From Kitagawia praeruptora (taxonomy: Eukaryota; Streptophyta; Magnoliopsida; Apiales; Apiaceae), in assembly GCA_037693485.1 (NCBI GenBank), contig CM075354.1, positions 63,411,501 to 63,475,500 of the forward strand: a stretch of 64,000 nucleotides of DNA. Direction: 5' to 3'. The notes under the pieces are model-generated. The model did no database searches. It was not told where the DNA came from and was given only the letters and a program-made list of their open reading frames with translations. Positions 9,744 to 20,106 of this stretch are shown here, piece by piece; position 1 is the first letter of the stretch, and each line of letters begins with the position of its first letter. A program made the translations under genes and the position numbers.

Positions 9744-12143
9744 CTAATCCTCACTTTGACTTACTAAAGTCAACACTCTTTCTACCTCACCTTTTGCCTG
9801 GTCAGGAGCCAGCCGCTCAAATTGTGGATCTAAGTCCATCTTTTCAAATGTATCACTCAAATTTAGATAAGTGCTCTCATGACCTACAGAAAAATAGAGT
9901 TTAGAAGAAGTTTTTATACCTGAACTCACATGGAGAGAGGGTTCCTCATTTGGCATGTGGCTTGAGGTTTTCTCCAAGGAGTGAGCTGCTATAGTCTCTG
10001 AACCCTTACAATCATCTTCTTTCCTTTCAGAAACTACAGGCTCCAGTATACCACTTTCAGGTTCTTTACTAGACTCTGATGTCTTCAGTAATACTTCATT
10101 AGACACCATAGTTAGTACATCACCGTCTTTAAGTGTTGTTTGCTGAGACACACCTTCAAGGTGGATAGACTCTGACTGAACAAAATTTGTTTGATCTTCA
10201 GAAAAATCAACCAAAGTCATTCCTCCCATATCATAGGGTATCTCACTTGCATTTTCAGTCATCACAGAAGTCCTTTCAACATCAGCTATCACAGCTCCTG
10301 AGTCATCCTTCCTCTGACTAGATGGTTCTTGTGTTACAGTGACTGTGATCTGATCTTTCCTACTATTCACCACTGGTGCAATAGTATCTTCTGTTGACTG
10401 CATTCCTCTATCTACTTCCTCCAGTTGTTCACCTTGAGCTGAAGCATCTTCAATAATGACATTCTTGTCAAATAAATATGCATGAAGTGATTGAAGTGCA
10501 CCATGCTTTGAGAGTCCAAATTTCTTGACTAATTGTCTTCTGACAGACACATAGAAATACATCTTCATTAAGTCAAGTCTTTGATGTAGGAGTCCATATT
10601 CATCTGGAAATAAAAGTTTTGGTACTCTTTCAACCAGAAAGTCTAGAACAGGCCTTGACAACTTCACTTTGAGAGAAATTAGTCCCATAGCCAGTCTGTA
10701 TGATAATGTAGTTTCCCATGAAGAATCAATATCCAGATCTCTCTTGTCAAATACTGACATAGATGTAGCTTGATTTGTAGAAACCTGCATGATATTAGTT
10801 GGACTAGACTCTCTGTGTGTAGGTGACAATTGAATCTTTCTCCTTGTTCTCCTAATATAGTGAGCAAAAGATTTATCCTGAGAAGACTCAAGAGGTGTAG
10901 ACACAGAAGTGATCTTGGGATGAGATCTTTGTTCAATAGACACAGTCTTTTGAGAGTCAGTATCTAGTAACTGTTTTCCCTTTTTAAGAACTACAGCCTT
11001 TTGAGAGACTGCAGCCTGGTTGTGACTAGGTTTTTCATCTCTTTGTGCTAACAAAAAAAGTTGAATTGCAGCCTTCAATTCTACTCTCTCAGCAAGAGTT
11101 AAATCATCATCATCTTCACTAGAATTACTACTACTACTTGTCACAACAAATCTTCTCTTCCTTACAACTGATGTCTTTTGAGAAACACCAGAGGTTGGTT
11201 TCTTTGAAACAATAGGCTGTGGATCAAAATTTGGTTCTTGAATTGTTTCAGAGACTATAATGTTTTGGGCTACTTGGGTAGACACAGGTGGGTTCTCCTC
11301 CAATTGAGATTCCTGAGCCATTTCACCACAAAAGAAAGAAGAATTGTAGAAAGTAGGAAGATGAGTTTTAAGAATTACCTGAACATGATGTGGATAATGA
11401 ATTGCAGGTATTTCATCTAGATTCTTTGCATTGTCCTTCTTTGAAATATCAGAGAAAATTATCTTTTGCTGTTCATAAGAAGAAACACAATGTTCCCTAC
11501 CAAATCTAGCTTCAACATCAGGAATAAAATGGTTAACAAACATTTGCATAAATCTATGATAATAAACCATTTTCCTGTTTTGATCTCTTAACCCAAGTTT
11601 AATACTCATCTGACTTAAGATAATATGACCAATGTTGATTACTCTGTCATAAAGCAAACTATAAGCAATATGTGATGTAACAGAAGTAATTTGCTGAAAA
11701 GAACTACATTTGCCAGTAAAACATTTAGCAATTTGATCAAAGTAAAAAGACCATTCCTTTCTAAAAAAAGACCTATTCAACTGGCTCATGTTATCTAGAG
11801 GTCCACTATAACCTAATTCAGACAACATAGTTCTTATATTATCATCAGATGGTACATTCTCATAACTATCAGTAACAGGTAAGCAAAGTACTGAATTAAC
11901 AACAGATTCAGTAATGTCAAATGAATCTTGTCCTAAATGTAGAACAATCTTACCTGATTGACTCTGAGTAGAATCAATTACCTCAGCATTCTTCCAAGCT
12001 TGTGAAACAGCTACTTGATTAATCTGTGGAGATGCTGTCAATGCATAACTTAATGGTCCATTCGCCAGAAAGTCCATGATTGGATGAAAATCAGATGACA
12101 CTCCTTCCTTGTTGGTGATAGCTGCAACATGATTGTTTGTCAT
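9744..12143 (-). CDS. Accessory ORF (aORF) of element A
   Basis: The 799-residue frame lies downstream of pol and on the same strand, where SIRE-type elements carry their extra ORF. Residues about 15-230 form a domain starting DFHPIMDFLANGPLSYAL and containing FFRKEWSFYFDQI, with KEW at residues 129-131. The same pattern occurs at similar positions in B, G and H. The rest is Ser/Thr/Glu/Lys-rich low complexity with a second compact block near residues 480-560. No signal peptide, membrane segment or catalytic motif is visible, so an envelope role is not supported. The start at 12143 is the first ATG after a leader-like region. A single TAG separates it from 8883-9740. Confidence 0.72.
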   Translation of the reverse strand: MTNNHVAAITNKEGVSSDFHPIMDFLANGPLSYALTASPQINQVAVSQAWKNAEVIDSTQSQSGKIVLHLGQDSFDITESVVNSVLCLPVTDSYENVPSDDNIRTMLSELGYSGPLDNMSQLNRSFFRKEWSFYFDQIAKCFTGKCSSFQQITSVTSHIAYSLLYDRVINIGHIILSQMSIKLGLRDQNRKMVYYHRFMQMFVNHFIPDVEARFGREHCVSSYEQQKIIFSDISKKDNAKNLDEIPAIHYPHHVQVILKTHLPTFYNSSFFCGEMAQESQLEENPPVSTQVAQNIIVSETIQEPNFDPQPIVSKKPTSGVSQKTSVVRKRRFVVTSSSSNSSEDDDDLTLAERVELKAAIQLFLLAQRDEKPSHNQAAVSQKAVVLKKGKQLLDTDSQKTVSIEQRSHPKITSVSTPLESSQDKSFAHYIRRTRRKIQLSPTHRESSPTNIMQVSTNQATSMSVFDKRDLDIDSSWETTLSYRLAMGLISLKVKLSRPVLDFLVERVPKLLFPDEYGLLHQRLDLMKMYFYVSVRRQLVKKFGLSKHGALQSLHAYLFDKNVIIEDASAQGEQLEEVDRGMQSTEDTIAPVVNSRKDQITVTVTQEPSSQRKDDSGAVIADVERTSVMTENASEIPYDMGGMTLVDFSEDQTNFVQSESIHLEGVSQQTTLKDGDVLTMVSNEVLLKTSESSKEPESGILEPVVSERKEDDCKGSETIAAHSLEKTSSHMPNEEPSLHVSSGIKTSSKLYFSVGHESTYLNLSDTFEKMDLDPQFERLAPDQAKGEVERVLTLVSQSED

Positions 12144-12768
12144 AAATCAAAGTCACCAAACTTGAAGGCTACTGATTTAGGTAATCTTCTCTGAGCTGCC
12201 ATTTTTGATCTGAAAAGAAACTCGAAAAATTCTTGAAATGGATTAGTGATTTTGAAAACTCAAGAGTGATTTTTGCTTTAGCGAATGTAAAATTAGAGAA
12301 AGCAATTACACGATTAGAGTTTCAAAACAAATATATTTCACAAATCTTTCAGACCATTATCCCACGTTGACACGTAGATTGACAGGTGTCAGTCCCTGAA
12401 AAATGCGGTTACCCACGATTTTTGGAAAACAAAATCCAAAATTGATTTTTATGACATAAATCAAGGTATAAATAATCAATACTGATCAGCTTCCTTTTCC
12501 TGATGACCTCTCATCAAAATAATCACAAAATGCAATGTGATTTAAAAATATAATTTTCAAATCCTGATGGTCACACATGAAATCCTGACCAATATCATCA
12601 GAGACTTAATATGGAGTTTTCCACGTGGCATTTTTATTTTATCTGAAAAAGAAAATAAACAATTAATCTGAACAGAAAATCAATTGGTTAGATATTTTCA
12701 ATATTTCTTGAAAACAAGAAATACAGTCACATGCAATAATTAGCATTTGACTTCATTAAAACTTCCAA
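12144..12768. promoter_or_regulatory. Promoter-like spacer between divergent ORFs of element A
   Basis: The spacer separates the aORF (minus) from a divergent ORF (plus). It contains a palindromic G-box, CCACGTGG, at 12621-12628 and further ACGT cores in the segment 12361-12390 (CCACGTTGACACGTAG). G-boxes are bound by bZIP and bHLH factors in plants. No splice acceptor is obvious before the aORF ATG. A bidirectional promoter is inference from layout and motifs. Confidence 0.4.
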
Positions 12769-13128
12769 GTGACTGCTCAGCTTCTCACGTCTTTCTTTAA
12801 AAGAACCAGACGCCTTATGCCATTCTCCAAAACCTTTCAATTTCTTTTCTTCTCAACAATGCTTCTCAAACCAAAAATCCCTTCAAACCCATTTTCCAGA
12901 TTTTTCTCAATCGACGAACATCCTGTTCTTGATCATCTCTTTGAACAAATGACTCTTATCATCGAACTAATCATGAATGGATTGGTTTTCGAAAATATCC
13001 AGAGGTTTCTCCTAGAACATCCATCTGTTGGATACAATCTTCCCCTAACCTCCTCAAATCTTGAGGATGAAGAATTTGGCCGAGAGTCTGAGGTTTATCT
13101 TGATGGAGATGCTATTCATTTAAGTTAG
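12769..13128 (+). CDS. Divergent small ORF inside element A, function unknown
   Basis: A 119-codon frame runs against the direction of the element, between pol and the aORF. A CT-rich leader suggests a start at the ATG at 12859, which gives MLLKPKIPSNPFSRFF and about 89 residues. The predicted protein has a helical middle (HLFEQMTLIIELIMNG) and an acidic end. Just past the stop, another frame continues with AALIQVAQTRNPRAN, so a one-base change may have shortened it. Element G has an ORF in the same place and orientation (50531-50788), and the two C-terminal ends look weakly alike. It may be spurious. The conserved position is the main reason to list it. Confidence 0.35.
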   Translation: MTAQLLTSFFKRTRRLMPFSKTFQFLFFSTMLLKPKIPSNPFSRFFSIDEHPVLDHLFEQMTLIIELIMNGLVFENIQRFLLEHPSVGYNLPLTSSNLEDEEFGRESEVYLDGDAIHLS

Positions 13129-13681
13129 CTGCTCTCATTCAAGTCGCCCAGACAAGGAATCCAAGAGCAAACGATGCTTTCATCCCCTGATGGATTTCTT
13201 GAGATGCTCCTTGTCCTGTACCTCAGAGTTTATATCAATAGACAAGTATAGAATTATCAATAGAAATTTAGACAAAAAGATGTTGTATTTCATTTCCATG
13301 TAATGATTTCTATTAATGAAAATACAGTTTCTTGTTATCTGCTTGTCTTTTGATTTTTGAATGATGTATAAATTATCAGTATGCAAATATCAAAACTTGC
13401 TAGCATAGACTTAACACATCACAGAATTAGATTACTACACAAAGTAAACGTCGGGATTTGAAACAATTTTCATAATCCTAATACTGACACAATACTGATG
13501 ACGTCAGCATCCTGATAACAAATCTAATCCTGATGATTATTAACAAGTCTATCATACTGAAATTTATCAAGGCAAAGTGTTATAGCTAAAGCATTTAACA
13601 ATCAAATATAGATCCTGACAGGAATATCAAGTCTATAAGCTAAGAACAACATACCTTGCTACTTTTGCAGATGTTAAAGAT
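13129..13681. other. Non-coding gap of element A downstream of pol
   Basis: No gene was seen between the divergent ORF and the pol stop codon. The right half contains several copies of words related to ATCCTGATG and ATACTGATG (for example near 13480-13540), also frequent in the LTR of this element and in element G. Confidence 0.6.
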
Positions 13682-16600
13682 CTAAAAATTTAACATTCCT
13701 AACTCACTTACTAGTCTACTGAATGTAGTCTCATCAAGTGATTTAGTTAGAATATCTGCAAGCTGTTTGTCAGTAGGAACAAAATGAAGTTCCACAGTAC
13801 CATTCTCAATATGTTCTCTAATAAAATGATACCTGACATCAATGTGCTTAGTCCTTGAATGTTGAACTGGATTTTCTGCAATTTTAATAGCACTAGTATT
13901 ATCACAAAACATAGGAATATTACTAAGTGTTATACCATAATCCAGCAACTGATTTCTTATCCAAAGGAGCTGTGCACAACAACTGCCTGCTGCTATGTAC
14001 TCAGCTTCTGCAGTTGAGGTTGAAACAGATTGTTGCTTCTTGCTTGCCCAAGAAATCAATCTATTTCCCAAGAATTGACATGTACCTGTAGTGCTTTTCC
14101 TGTCTATCTTACACCCTGCATAATCAGAGTCTGAATAGCCAATTAGAAAGAAATCAGATTCTCTAGGATACCACAAACCAAGATTTGGAGTTCCTTTGAG
14201 ATATCTAAAAATTCTCTTCACAGCAATTAAATGAGATTCCTTAGGATCACTTTGGAATCTAGCACATAAACAGGTAGAAAACATTATATCTGGCCTACTT
14301 GCAGTTAGATATAACAATGAGCCTATCATGCCTCTATAACTAGTATTATCCACACTCTTTCCTTTAGGATCAGAGTCTAGTTTAGTGGCTGTTGCCATGG
14401 GTGTTTTTGCAACTGCACAGTCTTGAAAGTCAAACCTTCTTAAAAGATCTTTGATATACTTTGACTGATTAATGAAAATACCAGTCTCAGTCTGTTTGAC
14501 CTGCAAGCCTAAGAAATAATTTAGTTCACCCATCATGCTCATCTGATACTTAGACTGCATAAGCTTGCTAAACTTAGCACACAACTTTTCATTAGCAGAA
14601 CCAAAAATAATATCATCAACATAAACTTGAACTAAAAGCAATTCACCTTTTATCTTTCTAAAGAATAGAGTTTTGTCAATTGTACTTCTTGTGAAGCCAT
14701 TTTCAAGAAGAAATTTAGACAAAGTCTCATACCATGCTCTTGGTGCCTGCTTTAGTCCATAGAGTGCCTTGTCAAGTTTGTAGACATGATTTGGAAACTT
14801 TGGATCAACAAATCCAGGTGGCTGTTCTACATACACTTCTTCATCAAGTTTGCCATTTAGAAAAGCACTCTTTACATCCATCTGGTATACCTTGAATTTT
14901 GAATGAGCTGCAAATGCAAGAAACATTCTGATTGCTTCCAATCTTGCTACAGGTGCAAAGGTCTCATCATAATCAATGCCTTCTTCCTGAGAATAACCCT
15001 TGGCCACCAGTCTTGCTTTGTTTCTTACAATCATACCAGATTCATCTAGCTTGTTTCTGAAAACCCATCTTGCACCAACAATAGATCTATCTTTAGGTCT
15101 TGGTACCAGTTTCCAAACTTTGTTTCTCTCAAACTCATTTAACTCCTCCTGCATTGCAATTACCCAATCAGGATCCTGTAAGGCTTCTTCAACCTTCTTA
15201 GGTTCATTCTTTGAGAGAAAGCAACTATACAAGCATTCATTTTGAATTGATCTTCTAGTTCGAACACCACTATTTGGATCACCAATTATCAAATCTTCAG
15301 TATGATCCTTTGTCCATTTTCTAACAGGTGGTAGATTAACTCTGCTAGTCTCTCCCCCTAAGTTAGTGGTATCCCTTGTAGAAGAATTCTCTCTACCTTC
15401 AAAAACTCTCCTTTGATCAATAGAATCAGTAGATTCCATATTGCTGCTAGTTACTGATCTTTCCTCAGTAGACTCTGAAAGGTCAGTTCCTGATGGAGTA
15501 GACTCTGAAACATCAATTCCTGATGGAATAGACTCTGAAAGACTAGTCTGCTCCTGATGATCACTGTGTTCTCTTTGATTTATTTGCTCCCCCTCAACAG
15601 TAGCATTCCTTTGAGAAGCAATAGAAATTCCTTCTGGAGAACCTTCATCATCACTTGAGAGTATCTCAGAATTCTTCAGATTTTCAAATTCCAATTTGTC
15701 ATGGCTTTCATCAGTTTGCAAAAATCCAAATTTCTTATCATCAAATGCAACATGAATTGATTCCATAACAATGTGAGTTCTGAGATTATAAACTTTGAAG
15801 GCCTTAGATGCTGAATATCCTAGAAAAATTGCTTCATCCGATTTGGCTTCAAATTTTCCAAGTTGTTCTGGATGAACTTTTAGGACATAGCATTTGCATC
15901 CAAAGATGTGAAAATATTTCACACTTGGTTTCTTTCCTTTGATCATCTCATAGGGAGTTTTTCCATGACTATTTACCAAGGTACAATTTTGAGTGAAACA
16001 TGCAGTGTTAATAGCTTCTGCCCAAAAGTAGGTTGGAAGTTTTGCATCTGCAAGCATGGTTCTTGCTGCCTCTATGAGAGTCCTGTTCTTTCTTTCCACT
16101 ACACCATTTTGTTGAGGTGTACCAGGTGCAGAAAACTGTTGAGTGATTCCATTGTCTGCACAAAACCCCTCCATTGTAGAATTCTTGAATTCTGTACCAT
16201 TGTCACTCCTAAGTACCTTGACTTTGTACTCAGAGTTATTATGAATATTCTTGATGAGTTCAATGATTTGCTGAGGAGCTTCATCCTTCTTGTGTAGAAA
16301 GAACACCCATGTGAACCTTGTGAAATCATCCACCATAACTAGAGCATATCTTTTCTTGCTGATAGACATAATGTTTACTGGACCAAACAGATCAAGATGT
16401 AGCATGTAAAATGGTTCAGTAATTGAATTTTCAGTCTTGCTCTTGAAAGTGGTTCTTCTTTGCTTTCCAAGCTGACATGCATCACAAAGTCCATCTTGCA
16501 CAAAATTTGCCTGTGGTAGGCCTCTCACCAAATTGTGTTTAACAAGTTGATTAAGCTTCTTGAAATTAAGATGTGAGAGCTTCTTGTGCCAATTCTAGCT

Positions 16601-17014
16601 TTCATCACTTGTTGCTTTGCTGTAGAGACATCTAACAATTCCTTTAGATGTATCACTTAAGCTGGCTTCATATATGTTACCATGTCTTTGACCAGTTAGA
16701 ACAATGTCTCCATTCTGCATATTCAAGATTTTGCATCCTTCTCTGTCAAAGATTGATTTGTAACCTTTATCACCCAGTTGACTTATGCTTAAAAGAGTAT
16801 GTTTCAAGCCTTCAACCAGTGCTACATTTCCTATGATGACATTCCCCAAAACAATTGAGCCATATCCCAGAGTTTCTCCTTTGTTGCCATCTCCAAAAGA
16901 TATTACTGGGCCAGCTTTCCTCTCAAACTTTGTAAGCAGGGACTTCTTTCCAGTCATATGTCCAGAGCATCCACTGTCCAAGATAATTGAATGCTGCTTT
17001 CCTGTGCCCTGCAA
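13682..17014 (-). pseudogene. Pol of element A: protease, integrase, reverse transcriptase, RNase H (one stop)
   Basis: The frame opens at TTGCAGGGC and reads to 13682 with a single TAG at about 16592, where the relatives have Trp (TGG to TAG). The protease carries DSGCSGHMTG near its start. A gag_pre-integrase region and HHCC zinc region lead to the integrase (rve), whose catalytic residues are visible as LDLFG, RSDNGTEF and NGVVERKNR, spaced as D-62-D-35-E. A Ser-rich linker contains a short repeat of the form SESxPSGxD. The RVT_2 reverse transcriptase carries YVDDIIFGS, and the RNase H carries STSTAEAEY. The end LGMLNF matches sister elements. Apart from the stop the protein looks complete, at about 1,110 residues. 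Confidence 0.92.
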
Positions 17015-17025
17015 ACAAAAAATAA

Positions 17026-19317
17026 CTAGTTAGAATTTTTTAGGACCCGACTTTGATTGGATCCTTTCTTACTAGATTTAGAGACAACAGACTTTGAAGA
17101 TTTTGCTTTTATTTTACCTGTTGCAGAGTCAACTTTAGACTCTGATCTCACAAACTGTTTTTGACTAGGAGTTTCAGATTTCAAAGAATAATAGTCATAA
17201 TACAGTTCATGATATTCTCTACACATGTAAATGGAATGAAGTAAACTACCACAATGATAACAAGCTTTTTGTGGTTGGTATTGAATTTTCTGAGTCTTGG
17301 GGAATCTGGACTCAGTTTTCCAAGAAGGTTTTTGATTGCAGTCTAGGGCCAAATGATTATGATTTCCACACTTATAGCATTTTTTCCTAGGTGCATCAGG
17401 TACATTCTTGTAATTATTCTCTTTGTTAATACCTTCTTTTCCATTCCTATTTCTCTTGATCTTGCTAGACTCTGAAAGACCATCTAATCTCTGTTTCAAC
17501 TGAGACTTAGACAGAAACCCTATGTTTACATTCTTAGGTTTCTCTAACACTTTCTCATCTGAATTACTATTGTTAATCCTTTTGTGTACAACAGGGGTAC
17601 CTTTTGAATCAACAAATTTAACATGATTAGGTTCAGAAACAATTTTTTTACCTTCAGATTTAGATGTGTTAGCTTCTACCTTACTATCATCATTGACAAT
17701 AGCTACTTTTTCTTCTTGTCTAGCCTTATCAAAACCTAAACCATTAACCTTACCACGAATTCCACTCTCAAAGATTTCTATTGTCTTCTTACTGGAATTG
17801 TTAATGGTCTTAATCACATCTCTCTCTTCTTCTAGTTCTTTTCTGACATAGTCATAAGCCTCAAGAATAACACTATAATCATGCTTAGCTTTATCAGAAC
17901 TTAACTTGTATTCTTCCATTTGAATTAATTCAGATTCAAGAAAATTATTTCTATCAACTAATTTATCATTCTTAACCTTAAGTTCATCTCTTTCACAAGT
18001 AAGAATTCTAAAATTAGTCATTGGATTCTTAAACTCAGCATGGATAGATCTAATTTCATCAGAATTTAAGCTATCAAATGAATCAAGAGAGTGAAGTGAT
18101 ACCTTAACAGAGAATGGAGAAGTTTTCTTTGGAGATCCAGGTTTGTCTGAACTATTGGCCATCAATGCAATGTTGTCATAATCCAATTCATCTTCAGAGT
18201 CACTGGAATCAGCCCAATCCTTCTGTGTGACCATAAGTGCATTACCCTTTCCTGAATTCCTAGGCTTCTTACACTCACTAGCAAAATGTCCAAGCTCTCT
18301 GCAGTTAAAGCACTTGATCTTGGCCTTATCAAGCTTGACAATTGTACTTTTGCTTTTGTCACTCTTCTTCTCCTCCTTCTTTTGAAAAGGTCCTTTGCTA
18401 AATCTTCTCCTGTTGAATCTTCCTTTCTTGAAAGCTTTAGCAAACATAGCAAAGAGTTCTTGCATATCAGATTCAGAATCATTGTTGTCAGAGTCCATAT
18501 CAGTAGTCTCTGAATCAGAACTTTCTTTGCTTTTCTTCTTCCTTGAATTCTTTACAGCAATCTCTTCATGCTGTTCTTCAGGAAGCTTCTTAACTTCAGA
18601 TTGAGCAGTAAGTGCAATAGTCTTCATCTTTCCTTCACTCCTGCTCTTCTTCTGCTGCTTGTCAAGTTCATAAGCTCTCAATTTTCCATATACTGCCTCT
18701 AATGAAATCTCATCCAGATCATTAGCTTCCTCGATCGCAGATATCTTCTCATTGTAGAAATCAGGCAAAGCTTTCATGAACTTTGTATTCATATCCTCCA
18801 AGTCATAATATTTACCATGCATGGCCATCTCATTGATGAGTTTTGTAAACCTATCAAAGGTATCAGTAAGTGACTCACCAGACTTGGATTCAAAGTACTC
18901 ATACTGTTGTATAAGTAATGTCCTCATATTCTTCCTGACAGGCTTAGTTCCTTCACAGTGAACCTTAAGATTGTCCCATATATCCTTAGCAGTTTTGCAA
19001 GAGAGAACATAGTTAGTGAGAACAGAATCAAGACTGTTGAATAATATGTTTCTCACTTTAGCATCTTTGAGAACATTCTCCTTGTCCTTATCTGACCATT
19101 CAGATTTTGGCTTCTCTGCTGTATGTTCTGGAACAACCACACCATCAACAGTTGCTTGTCCAACGACCTTTGTTGGAACAAAAGGTCCATCTCTGATTCT
19201 GTCAAGATAATCAGGATCTGTTGCTTCCAGATGATGCAACATTTTTACTTCCCATAGAGTATATTCGTTTCTCTTGAGCATAGGAATTTTAGTATTCCCA
19301 TCCTTGTAACCAGACAT
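17026..19317 (-). CDS. Gag of element A
   Basis: This is an intact 763-residue gag. Residues 10-220 are the UBN2/copia gag region, with NEYTLWEVKMLHHLEATDP, AKDIWDNL and TDTFDRFTKLINEM blocks. A canonical knuckle CFNCRELGHFASEC lies at residues 336-349. Two more metal-binding-like motifs follow near 650 (CYKCGNHNHLALDC) and 690 (CYHCGSLLHSIYMC). The protein ends RVLKNSN, the conserved end of gag in these families. It would form virus-like particles and bind RNA. The ATG at 19317 lies about 35 bases after the primer site. Pol follows in another frame with almost no overlap. Confidence 0.93.
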   Translation of the reverse strand: MSGYKDGNTKIPMLKRNEYTLWEVKMLHHLEATDPDYLDRIRDGPFVPTKVVGQATVDGVVVPEHTAEKPKSEWSDKDKENVLKDAKVRNILFNSLDSVLTNYVLSCKTAKDIWDNLKVHCEGTKPVRKNMRTLLIQQYEYFESKSGESLTDTFDRFTKLINEMAMHGKYYDLEDMNTKFMKALPDFYNEKISAIEEANDLDEISLEAVYGKLRAYELDKQQKKSRSEGKMKTIALTAQSEVKKLPEEQHEEIAVKNSRKKKSKESSDSETTDMDSDNNDSESDMQELFAMFAKAFKKGRFNRRRFSKGPFQKKEEKKSDKSKSTIVKLDKAKIKCFNCRELGHFASECKKPRNSGKGNALMVTQKDWADSSDSEDELDYDNIALMANSSDKPGSPKKTSPFSVKVSLHSLDSFDSLNSDEIRSIHAEFKNPMTNFRILTCERDELKVKNDKLVDRNNFLESELIQMEEYKLSSDKAKHDYSVILEAYDYVRKELEEERDVIKTINNSSKKTIEIFESGIRGKVNGLGFDKARQEEKVAIVNDDSKVEANTSKSEGKKIVSEPNHVKFVDSKGTPVVHKRINNSNSDEKVLEKPKNVNIGFLSKSQLKQRLDGLSESSKIKRNRNGKEGINKENNYKNVPDAPRKKCYKCGNHNHLALDCNQKPSWKTESRFPKTQKIQYQPQKACYHCGSLLHSIYMCREYHELYYDYYSLKSETPSQKQFVRSESKVDSATGKIKAKSSKSVVSKSSKKGSNQSRVLKNSN

Positions 19318-19351
19318 GATTGCAGATCTTTATGATTACTCGAAATCAACC

Positions 19352-19364
19352 TGCTCTGATACCA
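19352..19364 (-). promoter_or_regulatory. Primer-binding site of element A (initiator Met tRNA)
   Basis: The minus strand reads TGGTATCAGAGCA two bases after the 5' LTR. This matches the 3' end of plant initiator-Met tRNA and is the usual copia primer site. Confidence 0.92.
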
Positions 19365-19366
19365 AT

Positions 19367-20101
19367 TGTTAACTCGAATAACTTGTAGAAGGGGGGGTTG
19401 AATACAAGTTATATAATCGTGTCTGATTTTTTGCTTGATTATATGAACAAGAATAAACGAATGAATCAAACTCTGTTTGTATTAATAAGATCATATACAA
19501 ACTCTACCAAAGGTGTACAATACCTTTAGCAGCTGCTGACAATACAAATCTCTCTCTGTTTGTTTCGAACTCTCGAATACAAACCTTATACAGAGCTACG
19601 CACTCGAACTTTTTCCTCACGAGCTACACTCTTTACAATGATATTGAGAGAGTATTTATAATGCTACCTATCAACTAATAACAGAAAGATATAATCTATA
19701 CATGACAATGTTCTGCCTTCTAGTCGATAGTTTCCTTCAATAGAAAACTCTTTCCTTCATAATATCTTCTTGCTTGTTCTTCAAACAACGATCCTGTTTT
19801 ATAGCACTTGCCAGTTTCTGTAGCATCCATAATGACATCATCAGTAACAAAACTGATATCAGGATCTGTACACTGCATCAATATCTGATCAACCATCAGT
19901 ATTGGACCGTCATCAGGATTTGCTCTCTGTTCCTGACATGTAGTCTCCGATACACTGTTCATTCCTGACTAAACTATACAGATAACTGTCTTACACATAA
20001 ATCCTAAATACAGTGCTAAATCCTTTATAAGATCAGGATTACAAGAAGTATAATGTGTAAATTCTATTCTTAACATCACAACTTATGAATTATTCCTAAC
20101 A
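19367..20101 (-). repeat. 5' LTR of element A
   Basis: This is a 735-base copy of 7931-8665 with about five substitutions by eye and no length change. It ends CCTAACA at 20101, followed by the target duplication. It would contain the promoter and transcript start for the element. Confidence 0.95.
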
Positions 20102-20106
20102 AACAC
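20102..20106. repeat. Target-site duplication of element A (right copy)
   Basis: AACAC matches 7926-7930 on the other side of element A. Confidence 0.93.

Larger units (their letters stand above)
7931..20101 (-). mobile_element. Element A: complete SIRE-like Ty1/copia retrotransposon
   Basis: Two 735-base LTRs bound a 12.2-kb element with an AACAC duplication. On the minus strand the order is 5' LTR (19367-20101), primer site, gag (17026-19317), pol (13682-17014), a gap with a divergent ORF, aORF (8883-12143), a polypurine tract and the 3' LTR (7931-8665). By eye the LTRs differ at about five positions (0.7 percent), so the insertion is recent. Gag is intact. Pol has one stop and the aORF one in-frame stop. 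It sits inside element B. Confidence 0.95.

Noticed and set aside
9744..12143. aORF as a viral envelope gene
   Set aside because: No signal peptide, membrane anchor or cysteine pattern of an envelope protein is visible. Position alone is insufficient.
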